Below, in pieces: positions 6,235 through 11,635 of a DNA stretch of 11,635 nt (positions are counted from its first letter, which is position 1; every line of letters begins with the position of its first letter). The stretch is from contig CALFHW010000172.1 of NCBI GenBank assembly GCA_937876695.1, positions 1 through 11,635 of the forward strand. The letters are read 5' to 3'. This DNA comes from an uncultured bacterium (GTDB taxonomy: Bacteria > Patescibacteriota > Dojkabacteria > CALFHW01). The translations under genes and the position numbers were made by a program. The notes beneath the pieces were generated by a model, which worked only from the letters and a program-made list of their open reading frames with translations, was not told the DNA's origin and searched no databases.

Positions 6235-7320
6235 ATGCGCAAGCCTAATTTTTCAATTGATTTGAGTAGCGCGCGCAAGGCAACCACTCTGGCTCTGGCA
6301 ACTGTAGTAGTTGTGTCCTCTGGAGGATTGTTTTTCCCGAACTCTGCTCAAGCGGCAATGACCGCCTTGTCAATAACAGGCACCGGTATCACGGCTAATT
6401 CATCGGCTATTAACGCCGCGATCACGCCCACAATTAACTTTACGCCAGTTACAGCCATTGGAGCAACTGATGCACTAGTTGTCACCTTGACTGGTACAGT
6501 CACTTCTGCATCACTGGCATCTGCAGATGTCACAGTTGGTGGTGGCTGTTCGGGTACAGTGACTATCGCTGGTTCACCTATCGCTATTTCTACTGCAAAT
6601 CCAGTATTGTCCATCACTGGTGTCACTTGTACAGCAGCCACTCCAGCCACAGTAATCGTCGCGGCTAGTAGACTTGTTGCTTCAGGTACTGCCGGTAATT
6701 ACGGAATATTTGTCAGTAGTCCATTTGATACTGGCGCATTCTTCTACTATGTAGGAGACGAGAATGACGTTCAAATCAATGCAACTGTTGACTCTGTGCT
6801 TTCATTTGTAATTAGGAATACTGCAGACAGTGCTGATCAAGCAAATGTGAACGGCGGCGCAGTAGGACCAAACCTTTGCGACTTAGGCAACTTATCAGCT
6901 GCTGGCGTCCAGACATGTTCATACAGACTTAAAGTGGCTACCAATGCTTCTGGAGGTTATGTAGTTACCTTGGCAACTGACGGCTCCCTAAGAAAAGGAA
7001 CAGACTTCATCGCCAATGTTACTGAGAATACTTTGGTAACTTCTGGTACAGAAGGCTACGGTATCGAGTTTAATGGAGGTGCTGCTACTGGCGGAACTGT
7101 TACTGAGTCTGGAGACTTTGCTGATGACGATACCCCAATTGCAACTGCTTTGGCAGTAGGTATCAATACCTCATTGTATTCGGTAGATGGACCAAACAAT
7201 CCAACTGGCACTGATACTACCAATACAGCTTTGGTGACTCATAGAGCTGAATCTGACGCTGGTACTCCTGCCGGTCAGTATATTCAACTAGCTACCTACA
7301 CTGTAGCTCCTAGCTACTAG
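6235..7320 (+). CDS. Secreted Thr/Ala/Gly-rich cell-surface protein
   Basis: I cannot name the family of this 361-residue protein. A signal peptide is clear: basic residues (Arg2, Lys3, Arg14, Lys15), a hydrophobic core at 17-34 and the cleavage site AQA-A at 38-41. The mature protein is poor in Lys/Arg, rich in Thr/Ala/Gly/Val and predicted all-beta. It has two halves, roughly 42-160 and 180-360. Four cysteines pair naturally in sequence (105 with 132, 215 with 228), as expected for disulfides outside the cell. The region CDLGNLSAAGVQTC to YVVTLATDG (215-250) and the closing GTPAGQYIQLATYTV (343-357) resemble WxL-like or surface-layer beta-sandwich modules seen in Patescibacteria. There is no anchor or C-terminal membrane segment, so it may assemble non-covalently. 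Its own strong promoter and terminator suggest an abundant envelope protein. Confidence 0.7.
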   Translation: MRKPNFSIDLSSARKATTLALATVVVVSSGGLFFPNSAQAAMTALSITGTGITANSSAINAAITPTINFTPVTAIGATDALVVTLTGTVTSASLASADVTVGGGCSGTVTIAGSPIAISTANPVLSITGVTCTAATPATVIVAASRLVASGTAGNYGIFVSSPFDTGAFFYYVGDENDVQINATVDSVLSFVIRNTADSADQANVNGGAVGPNLCDLGNLSAAGVQTCSYRLKVATNASGGYVVTLATDGSLRKGTDFIANVTENTLVTSGTEGYGIEFNGGAATGGTVTESGDFADDDTPIATALAVGINTSLYSVDGPNNPTGTDTTNTALVTHRAESDAGTPAGQYIQLATYTVAPSY

Positions 7321-7349
7321 TCGTAAGGGACTAATCAATAGAAAAATAG

Positions 7350-7376
7350 AAGGAGGGCTAAATGCCCTCCTTTTTT
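7350..7376 (+). terminator. Rho-independent terminator, probably bidirectional
   Basis: A perfect 9-bp stem (AAGGAGGGC at 7350-7358, GCCCTCCTT at 7364-7372) encloses a 5-nt loop TAAAT and continues into a T run on the plus strand (to 7376). On the minus strand the same stem is followed by CTATTTTTC. It can therefore also stop transcripts of the convergent operon that ends with yvcK 75 bp away. It lies 30 bp after the surface-protein stop. Confidence 0.92.
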
Positions 7377-7450
7377 AGATAATTGCACTGTGAAAAATCA
7401 TGCTACGTGTTTGACTGGAGCCAATTACCTATACGCTGGAGTAGCGTCAG

Positions 7451-8476
7451 TTAGGCCGTGGCAATTCCCATGATGATATCTGCGATCTTGGCGGGGTCGT
7501 GGCGGATGAATGAGCGAGGGATTACATCGGTACTGACGCGTTTGAATTCTTGCCCTTCAAACCAGATTTTGTCTTTAATAACTTTGGTCTGACCAATCTG
7601 ATCTGACTCGATGTCGTTTACAACCATTTCCCAACTCTCACTGGCATATTGGCTCTGACCAGTGATTTGCTCGTCTAAAAGACCATTATTGACTATAGCC
7701 CAATCTATCTGACGGGGCAGGTACTTATTGATTTCGGCGATGAAACGTGAGGATTTCCAGTTATGGGTTTGGTTAATTTTAGTCATCAAGTTAGTGATGT
7801 AGATGATTTTACCTGTGGATCCTGCAATTGCCTGCTTGATATCAGGAATAACTAAGTTGCAGAGCAGACTTCCGTAGATATCACCTGGACAAAGTACAAT
7901 ATAGTCAGCTGCTTTTATAGCTGCGATAGCCTCGGGATGTCCATTGGCAGTAGGCTCGGTATAGACATCGCTGATAGTTTGGTAGCTTCTACCGAGGTCA
8001 TTGTCGATATTGTCCTGGCCTTTGACAATTTCGCCCGTGTCGTACTTGGCGACAAGATGGACTTTGTCAGTAGTAGAAGGGTGAACGCCGGCGCTGATGT
8101 CTAGAATCTCGCAAGCAGTCTTGATGGCAGTGGGCATATCCCAATCCGCTTTCTCTAGAAGGCCCAGCAGAATGAGGTTCCCAACTGAATGACCTTTTAC
8201 ATCACTACCATGTTCGTAGCGGTGGTGAAATAAGTCGACTAGGGTTTGATTTGTAGATAGGGCGGTCATTACGTCTCTGAAGTCTCCTCCAAAAGGCGGA
8301 ATTCGGAGCTCTTCCATCAGTCTACCAGTACTGCCGCCATTATCGACCATGGAGACTATGGCACTCAAATTAAGGCGGTAGGAGTATTTGCGCAATCCGC
8401 GAAGAATTGTGGCTTGGCCCTTGCCGCCCCCGATAGTGACGATATTGATTGGGTTTTTGTCAGAGGTTTGATCCAT
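7451..8476 (-). CDS. yvcK: YvcK/GlmR-family (CofD-like) protein
   Basis: The 341-residue protein belongs to the YvcK/CofD fold. Characteristic pieces are IGGGKGQATILRGL (15-28), IVSMVDNGGSTGRL (40-53), PFGGDFRDVMTALS (61-74), GHSVGNLILLGLL (95-107) and CPGDIYGSLLCNLVIPDI (196-213). In Firmicutes and Actinobacteria, YvcK/GlmR/CuvA binds UDP-GlcNAc and directs carbon to cell-wall precursors or shape control. CofD itself makes coenzyme F420 precursors, but no F420 genes are near. The first loop reads GGGKG where GGGTG is usual. It is the last gene of the minus-strand operon, 44 bp after apbE, and no Shine-Dalgarno site precedes its ATG. A role linking nucleotide-sugar level to envelope building fits the neighbours, as inference. 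Confidence 0.88.
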   Translation of the reverse strand: MDQTSDKNPINIVTIGGGKGQATILRGLRKYSYRLNLSAIVSMVDNGGSTGRLMEELRIPPFGGDFRDVMTALSTNQTLVDLFHHRYEHGSDVKGHSVGNLILLGLLEKADWDMPTAIKTACEILDISAGVHPSTTDKVHLVAKYDTGEIVKGQDNIDNDLGRSYQTISDVYTEPTANGHPEAIAAIKAADYIVLCPGDIYGSLLCNLVIPDIKQAIAGSTGKIIYITNLMTKINQTHNWKSSRFIAEINKYLPRQIDWAIVNNGLLDEQITGQSQYASESWEMVVNDIESDQIGQTKVIKDKIWFEGQEFKRVSTDVIPRSFIRHDPAKIADIIMGIATA

Positions 8477-8520
8477 GGTAGATTTTTACTAGATTATTTT
8501 GTCAGTTAAATACTTAGGTT

Positions 8521-9420
8521 TCAGTTAACAATCGGCACATCGTCCGAATAATACAGTTTACCATGTTCTACAACTAGACTGTCGTAGCCGTATTGCTTTT
8601 TAATCAGGTCGATGTAGCTCTTGCCGGTCAGGCAAAGCACTGTGGCCAGGCCATCGGCGAGAGTGGGGTCTGGTCCAATGCAAAAGGCTTGAACAGGCCC
8701 TGTAGGTTTGCCAGTTATTGGGTTTAACAGATGGTGAAAACTGCCTGCTTGCCTAGCCCAAGAGCCAGAGGAGGCGACGGTCTGTCCAACGCTGGATAGT
8801 TCCAACTTTACAAACCTGCTCTCCGGGGTTTTGATCTCCAAATCGACTGTCCAACCTTCGCCAACAGCGTAGACGTCGCCGCCGGCATTGATGAGAAGTC
8901 TTTTACTGCCCGCGGCTAGAATTTCAGCTACCTGGCTGATTGCGTAACCCTTGCCGATGCTGCCTAGATCCAGCCTTTGACCCTCCGCGAGCTTGAGTTG
9001 GTAGGCATTTGACAGTTTTATTTGCTTCCAAGAGGGACGTTTTTTGAGGTAGCTGGCGATATCGACGGGGATTTTGCGGTTTTGGATTATCTTGGCAGCA
9101 TCAAAGCTGTTTTTGTAGCCATTTAGTTCCAGCAGGTCGATTACTGTAGGATCAAATGCGCCGCCAGAAAACTCCGCCAGCTCTAGCATTCGCTGCACTA
9201 GTTTCCCAAACTCCTCTGTAAGTTGGCCGCCGCCGGCCTTGTTTATCGAGCTCAATTCGCTGTCATCAGCAAATCGGGTATAGGTTTTGGCGACACGATA
9301 GAATTCCTGCTCAGCCTTCTGCAATAGAGTATTTGCCTCAACTACTCCGCAGTCGAAATCGGCCTGAAACTCTATTCCAGTGCTCATAGCAGAGAAGTTG
9401 TACTTGAGTAATTGTGCCAT
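8521..9420 (-). CDS. apbE: FAD:protein FMN transferase (ApbE)
   Basis: The 299-residue enzyme would move FMN from FAD to a Ser/Thr of a target protein by a phosphoester bond, with Mg2+. Family motifs are present in order: AMSTGIEF (11-18), YTRFADDSELSSIN (47-60), GGAFDPTV (86-93), LDLGSIGKGYA (150-160), NAGGDVYAVG (178-187), ASSGSWAR (216-223), HHLLNPITGKP (229-239) and DPTLADGLAT (251-260) with the metal-binding Asp. Most ApbE proteins are exported lipoproteins. This one starts directly with the catalytic domain and has no signal peptide or lipobox, so it should act in the cytoplasm unless the start is wrong. AGGCGG seven bases before the ATG is a modest ribosome site. It lies between a sortase-type surface protein and yvcK. 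No flavoprotein subunit (Nqr, Rnf or FMN-binding domain) is in the window. Confidence 0.92.
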   Translation of the reverse strand: MAQLLKYNFSAMSTGIEFQADFDCGVVEANTLLQKAEQEFYRVAKTYTRFADDSELSSINKAGGGQLTEEFGKLVQRMLELAEFSGGAFDPTVIDLLELNGYKNSFDAAKIIQNRKIPVDIASYLKKRPSWKQIKLSNAYQLKLAEGQRLDLGSIGKGYAISQVAEILAAGSKRLLINAGGDVYAVGEGWTVDLEIKTPESRFVKLELSSVGQTVASSGSWARQAGSFHHLLNPITGKPTGPVQAFCIGPDPTLADGLATVLCLTGKSYIDLIKKQYGYDSLVVEHGKLYYSDDVPIVN

Positions 9421-9443
9421 CTACTAGCCGCCTAAAGTTTAGG

Positions 9444-10220
9444 TTAGTTGGAGGGCGTTTTTTTGCCGGCTATGCGTCTGCCCAGCAGTCCCAGATATAC
9501 AAAAATAACGCCCAGTCCTAAGAAGAGTATACCCGAATAAGGCAAATCACTTTTGGGCAATTCGTTAAGCCCGCCAATAGGCAGTGGTGTGGTGGGGGTG
9601 ATAATTTCGCTGTCAGCCCCGGTTTCGGTTACGTTGATGGTCAGGCTATTTACATTGTCTAGTAAGTTTACAGAAGCTGCGTCCACGATTGAGCTGGCAG
9701 TCTGGCTGACCGAAATAGTGGTTTGCCCGGTGGTTTTGGCTCGGAACGTCACTGCGCCCACAAGTTGGTTTAGACTACTGGCCGTTCCGCTTTCAGCGCG
9801 CAGACGCACGCTGCCTTGACTGTTATTGGCGGCATTCTCAGTGACTGTAAACGAGCCAGTGTAGTCGATTTGAATTCCCGAGGTAGCAGTATTTTTATCA
9901 ATTACCTCCAATTTCTGCGGGTCATAACTTACCACAGCTGTATACGATTTCACCTGTTCGCCTTTGGAGTTAACCCTGATTTGAATAGTAAAGTTACTAC
10001 CGGTACTAAAGCTAGAGCTAGCGCTTTCCAAAGTGATCTGCGCGTCTCCTGTAACTGGCGTAACGGGGAAACTAGCGGGCGGCTGGTTTGCTGGGGGCTG
10101 ATTAGCGGGTGGGGTTTGGCTAGATTGCTTAGGTTCGATATCTGTTACAAAGGTAGGCCTGGCAATGGTGCTACTCTGCGCTGCGATTTTGGGTAACAGG
10201 CTTAATTCAATCTCCCTCAT
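9444..10220 (-). CDS. Cohesin-like surface protein with C-terminal LPYSG sorting signal
   Basis: The 258-residue protein has three parts. Residues 30-57 are a Pro/Gln/Asn-rich linker with the repeat NQPPANQPPA. Residues 58-198 form a beta-rich domain whose pattern (FTIQIRVNSKGEQVKSYTAVVSYDPQKLEVID at 77-108, then GAVTFRAKTTGQTTIS at 155-170) resembles cohesin/carbohydrate-binding beta-sandwiches. The end is a cell-wall sorting signal: LPYSG (226-230), a hydrophobic helix (231-247), then RR and KK. The protein should be exported and either membrane-bound or cut and linked by a sortase. Strangely, the N-terminus (MREIELSLLPKIAAQ) has no signal peptide, and an in-frame TAA two codons upstream prevents extension. 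The start has no Shine-Dalgarno site. It begins 12 bp after the upstream surface-protein gene and ends 23 bp before apbE. Confidence 0.7.
   Translation of the reverse strand: MREIELSLLPKIAAQSSTIARPTFVTDIEPKQSSQTPPANQPPANQPPASFPVTPVTGDAQITLESASSSFSTGSNFTIQIRVNSKGEQVKSYTAVVSYDPQKLEVIDKNTATSGIQIDYTGSFTVTENAANNSQGSVRLRAESGTASSLNQLVGAVTFRAKTTGQTTISVSQTASSIVDAASVNLLDNVNSLTINVTETGADSEIITPTTPLPIGGLNELPKSDLPYSGILFLGLGVIFVYLGLLGRRIAGKKTPSN
9459..9545 (-). other. LPxTG-like cell-wall sorting signal in the cohesin-like protein
   Basis: This encodes LPYSG followed by about 17 hydrophobic residues and a basic tail (RRIAGKK). The order matches sortase substrates, with Ser in place of Thr, a known variant. 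LPKSD directly before it (residues 221-225) is a second, weaker look-alike. No sortase gene is visible in the window. Confidence 0.65.
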
Positions 10221-10232
10221 AGTTTAGGCTGG

Positions 10233-11561
10233 CTAAATTGGATCAATAAACCCTTTCTCGCGGGTGGAGAACCTGAGTAGTTTTAATTCGTTTTTGAACA
10301 GCTCGATGTATCTAGGGTCGTATTCCATCCACAGAGCTGGGTAGTCTGGGTTGTTAACCGCACGCTGGAAATTGCCTCCGCCGGCAGTGACTACGCCGGT
10401 GATTTTCAGACCGTCGGTACCGTCATAAGGCGCGAAGACTTCATTCTGGGTGATAATTCCGAGTTGGATTTCATCGTAGAAAACTGGACCGTTTGTGAGC
10501 CTGGTGGCAGCGGTACCGGACTGGCTGATAGTGACTTTGCCTTTGGCCACAAACAGACAGCCTTGGGTTTGGGAGTTGATGTTGGCAATGCGGATTTGTG
10601 GGTCGAGGGTGAGTTCTCCATCTACTAGAATTAGGGCGCGGGTGTCGCAACTGGCCCCTGAAGTTACGCGCAGGTTACCGTTGACTTGGAATACGCCACC
10701 GGCAGCATTTGTGGACAGGGCGCCGGCAAAGCCGCCGCTGATGGTGGTGATAGCTCTGGTGGTGATGGTGGAGTTAATCTGGATGAGCCTACGCACGTAG
10801 TCATACCAGCTATCAAAACCAGAGACAACTGGCGGCCTGGTGGAACTATTGTCGTAGCCTAGTAGTAGGTAGTTGTTGCCAGACAGGCCGGTGCGGCGCC
10901 CTGCAGGGACGCTTTGCTTGCTGCTAAAGGTATACTCGGCGATTTTATTGGCGTTGGCAGGGGTTTGGAAGTTGCCGGTAGCGGGAGTTCTGGTATTTGG
11001 CATGCCAAACCTGGTGTATAAATCGCCGCGGATGGTGGCGGTCCAGGCGTCGACATTGCCGGCGCGTTGGTCGCGATAGACGTTTGCACAGACGGCTGGC
11101 TCGTTGCCGCCGAGATACTGCTCATAGCAACAATGATAAAGCGTATTGGCTCTGTATACTTTACCTACGCCGGCGATATCGACACCTGCACCAGCGTTGT
11201 AGGCACTGAGTTGGGCGTTGGGGATATTGGCGGTGCCGCTGGCGAGTTGGCAAACGCCGCTAGGTGCATAAATGCTGGAGTAGGGTGTAGGGCTAAAGGC
11301 CGCAGCAGGTGGAATCACCGGGGGGACAACTGGCGGTGTGACTGGTGGAGTAGTTGGGGGTGTCGCCGGTGGCGTCACTGGAGGTGTAGGAAAACCAGGA
11401 AAGCCTGGTGGTCTTGGGAAAAATGCAGAACTGATTTGGGGACTAGCTAGACCTAAGATTGAGGCGGCGCAGATGACCGTACAGCCAAGTATAGCAACCT
11501 TTCTAATGGTGCCTCGCAGCTCTGCTGTTAAAAACAGTTTATCCATATTAAATTCTTGCAA
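10233..11561 (-). CDS. Secreted Pro-rich, beta-helix-like surface protein
   Basis: The 442-residue protein starts at TTG (11561-11559), which has a textbook GGAGG six bases upstream; ATG at 11546 (residue 6) is the alternative. A signal peptide follows: basic residues to 21, hydrophobic 22-39, and likely cleavage at SSA-FF (44-48). Next come a Pro-rich stalk (49-86), a Cys-containing region (Cys104, 144, 145, 158), and a middle domain. A beta-helix-like stretch (about 286-395) repeats the theme FQVNGNLRV, ILVDGELTL, LFVAKGKVTI, and has Cys305 and Cys335. The closing segment WMEYDPRYIELFKNELKLL (411-429) is a recurring end in large Patescibacteria surface proteins, as far as I recall. There is no C-terminal anchor, so it may rest on another wall component or belong to an appendage. 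Function is unknown. Confidence 0.7.
   Translation of the reverse strand: MQEFNMDKLFLTAELRGTIRKVAILGCTVICAASILGLASPQISSAFFPRPPGFPGFPTPPVTPPATPPTTPPVTPPVVPPVIPPAAAFSPTPYSSIYAPSGVCQLASGTANIPNAQLSAYNAGAGVDIAGVGKVYRANTLYHCCYEQYLGGNEPAVCANVYRDQRAGNVDAWTATIRGDLYTRFGMPNTRTPATGNFQTPANANKIAEYTFSSKQSVPAGRRTGLSGNNYLLLGYDNSSTRPPVVSGFDSWYDYVRRLIQINSTITTRAITTISGGFAGALSTNAAGGVFQVNGNLRVTSGASCDTRALILVDGELTLDPQIRIANINSQTQGCLFVAKGKVTISQSGTAATRLTNGPVFYDEIQLGIITQNEVFAPYDGTDGLKITGVVTAGGGNFQRAVNNPDYPALWMEYDPRYIELFKNELKLLRFSTREKGFIDPI
11307..11384 (-). repeat. Degenerate 12-bp tandem repeat encoding a PPxx stalk
   Basis: About six units of a four-residue motif, PP followed by two of Val/Thr/Ala/Ile, occupy residues 60-85 of the surface protein. 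On the plus strand the DNA reads as GGTGG/GGGGG-containing 12-mers with third-base drift. Such stalks typically lift a domain through the cell wall. Copy number may vary between strains. Confidence 0.75.
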
Positions 11562-11563
11562 TT

Positions 11564-11635
11564 TCAGCCTCCATTGTAAAGCTTATCCCGCCTGCGCCAG
11601 TATTTTAGGTAGACGAATACTCCTAGTACAGTAAG
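11564..11635 (-). CDS. C-terminus of an unidentified membrane protein (5' part outside window)
   Basis: An open frame enters from the right edge and ends with TGA at 11566-11564, giving 23 residues. A hydrophobic run (LTVLGVFVYL) is followed by YWRRRDKLYNGG, a typical cytoplasm-facing basic end of a membrane helix. The stop is two bases before the TTG start of the next gene, whose Shine-Dalgarno GGAGG lies in its last codons. This close coupling supports it as a real gene of the same operon. It could be a sortase or an anchored surface protein, but the fragment is too short to tell. Confidence 0.55.
   Translation of the reverse strand, partial: LTVLGVFVYLKYWRRRDKLYNGG
11568..11572 (-). promoter_or_regulatory. 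Shine-Dalgarno site selecting the TTG start
   Basis: GGAGG on the minus strand lies six bases before the TTG at 11561 and 21 bases before the ATG at 11546. Spacing strongly favours TTG. It is the only canonical ribosome site seen before a gene in this window. Confidence 0.65.

Noticed and set aside
6348-6650. A 100-residue minus-strand frame inside the surface-protein gene.
   Set aside because: It is a Val/Ala/Pro-rich mirror of a Thr/Ala/Gly-rich gene and has no promoter or ribosome site; the plus-strand gene has a signal peptide and a strong promoter.
8502-8528. Direct repeat TCAGTTAA at 8502-8509 and 8521-8528, between yvcK and apbE.
   Set aside because: An 8-bp repeat in AT-rich sequence, one copy overlapping the apbE stop, is plausible by chance; no insertion boundary or protein site fits.
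9431-9443. Perfect short inverted repeat CCTAAAGTTTAGG between the cohesin-like gene and apbE.
   Set aside because: The arms are only 6 bp with a 1-base centre, too short for a terminator, and no T run follows. An operator is possible but unsupported within an operon.
10495-11634. Several plus-strand open frames opposite the Pro-rich/beta-helix protein (for example 11067-11450 and 11338-11634).
   Set aside because: They are antisense shadows of a GC-richer, repeat-bearing gene. Their translations are Arg/Trp/Gly low-complexity with no domain, start signal or partner.
1-11635. Alternative genetic code (TGA as Gly or Trp), CRISPR array, tRNA genes, insertion sequences.
   Set aside because: TGA ends several genes exactly at operon junctions; no spaced repeats, cloverleaf pattern, transposase or flanking inverted repeats were recognised by eye.

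Overview
The window looks like a piece of a bacterial chromosome of moderate GC that uses the standard genetic code: TGA is a genuine stop in the kinase-like, gtrA and apbE genes. This excludes the UGA-recoding Absconditabacteria and Gracilibacteria. The mix of genes suggests a member of the Patescibacteria (Candidate Phyla Radiation), possibly Saccharibacteria-like: compact overlapping genes, few Shine-Dalgarno sites, short sugar-nucleotide enzymes, a secreted Cys-containing surface protein, an LPxTG-like anchored protein and a beta-helix-like protein. That lineage is inferred from style, not demonstrated. No mobile element, CRISPR array, tRNA or rRNA was recognised.

Region 1 (1-5097, all minus strand, read right to left) is a tight six-gene glycan operon: manC-like sugar-1-phosphate guanylyltransferase, an unrecognised protein with protein-kinase-like motifs, a GT4 glycosyltransferase, a GtrA-family membrane protein, a small alpha/beta hydrolase, and a GT2 polyprenyl-phosphate glucosyltransferase-like enzyme that runs off the left edge. 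Neighbours overlap by 1-23 bp or lie within 10 bp of each other, so they are probably co-transcribed and partly translationally coupled. Divergently, galU (5269-6108, plus) would make UDP-glucose, probably from a leaderless or nearly leaderless mRNA. Together they can supply GDP-mannose and UDP-glucose, charge a lipid carrier with a sugar (GT2), move it across the membrane (GtrA) and extend a glycan (GT4). The kinase-like protein and the hydrolase are the unexplained members.

Region 2 (6109-7450) is a single-gene unit. A near-consensus promoter drives a secreted 361-residue Thr/Ala/Gly-rich surface protein, followed by a clear rho-independent terminator that may work in both directions.

Region 3 (7451-11635, minus strand) is a second operon converging on that terminator. 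From upstream to downstream it holds the last 23 residues of a membrane protein cut by the right edge, a secreted Pro-rich/beta-helix-like surface protein, a cohesin-like protein with a C-terminal LPYSG sorting signal but no visible export signal, an ApbE-type FMN transferase without a signal peptide, and a YvcK/GlmR-family protein. The theme of the whole window is building and decorating the cell envelope. The most interesting loose ends are the kinase-like gene in the sugar operon, the unknown flavinylation target of ApbE, and the sorting-signal protein that lacks an export signal.
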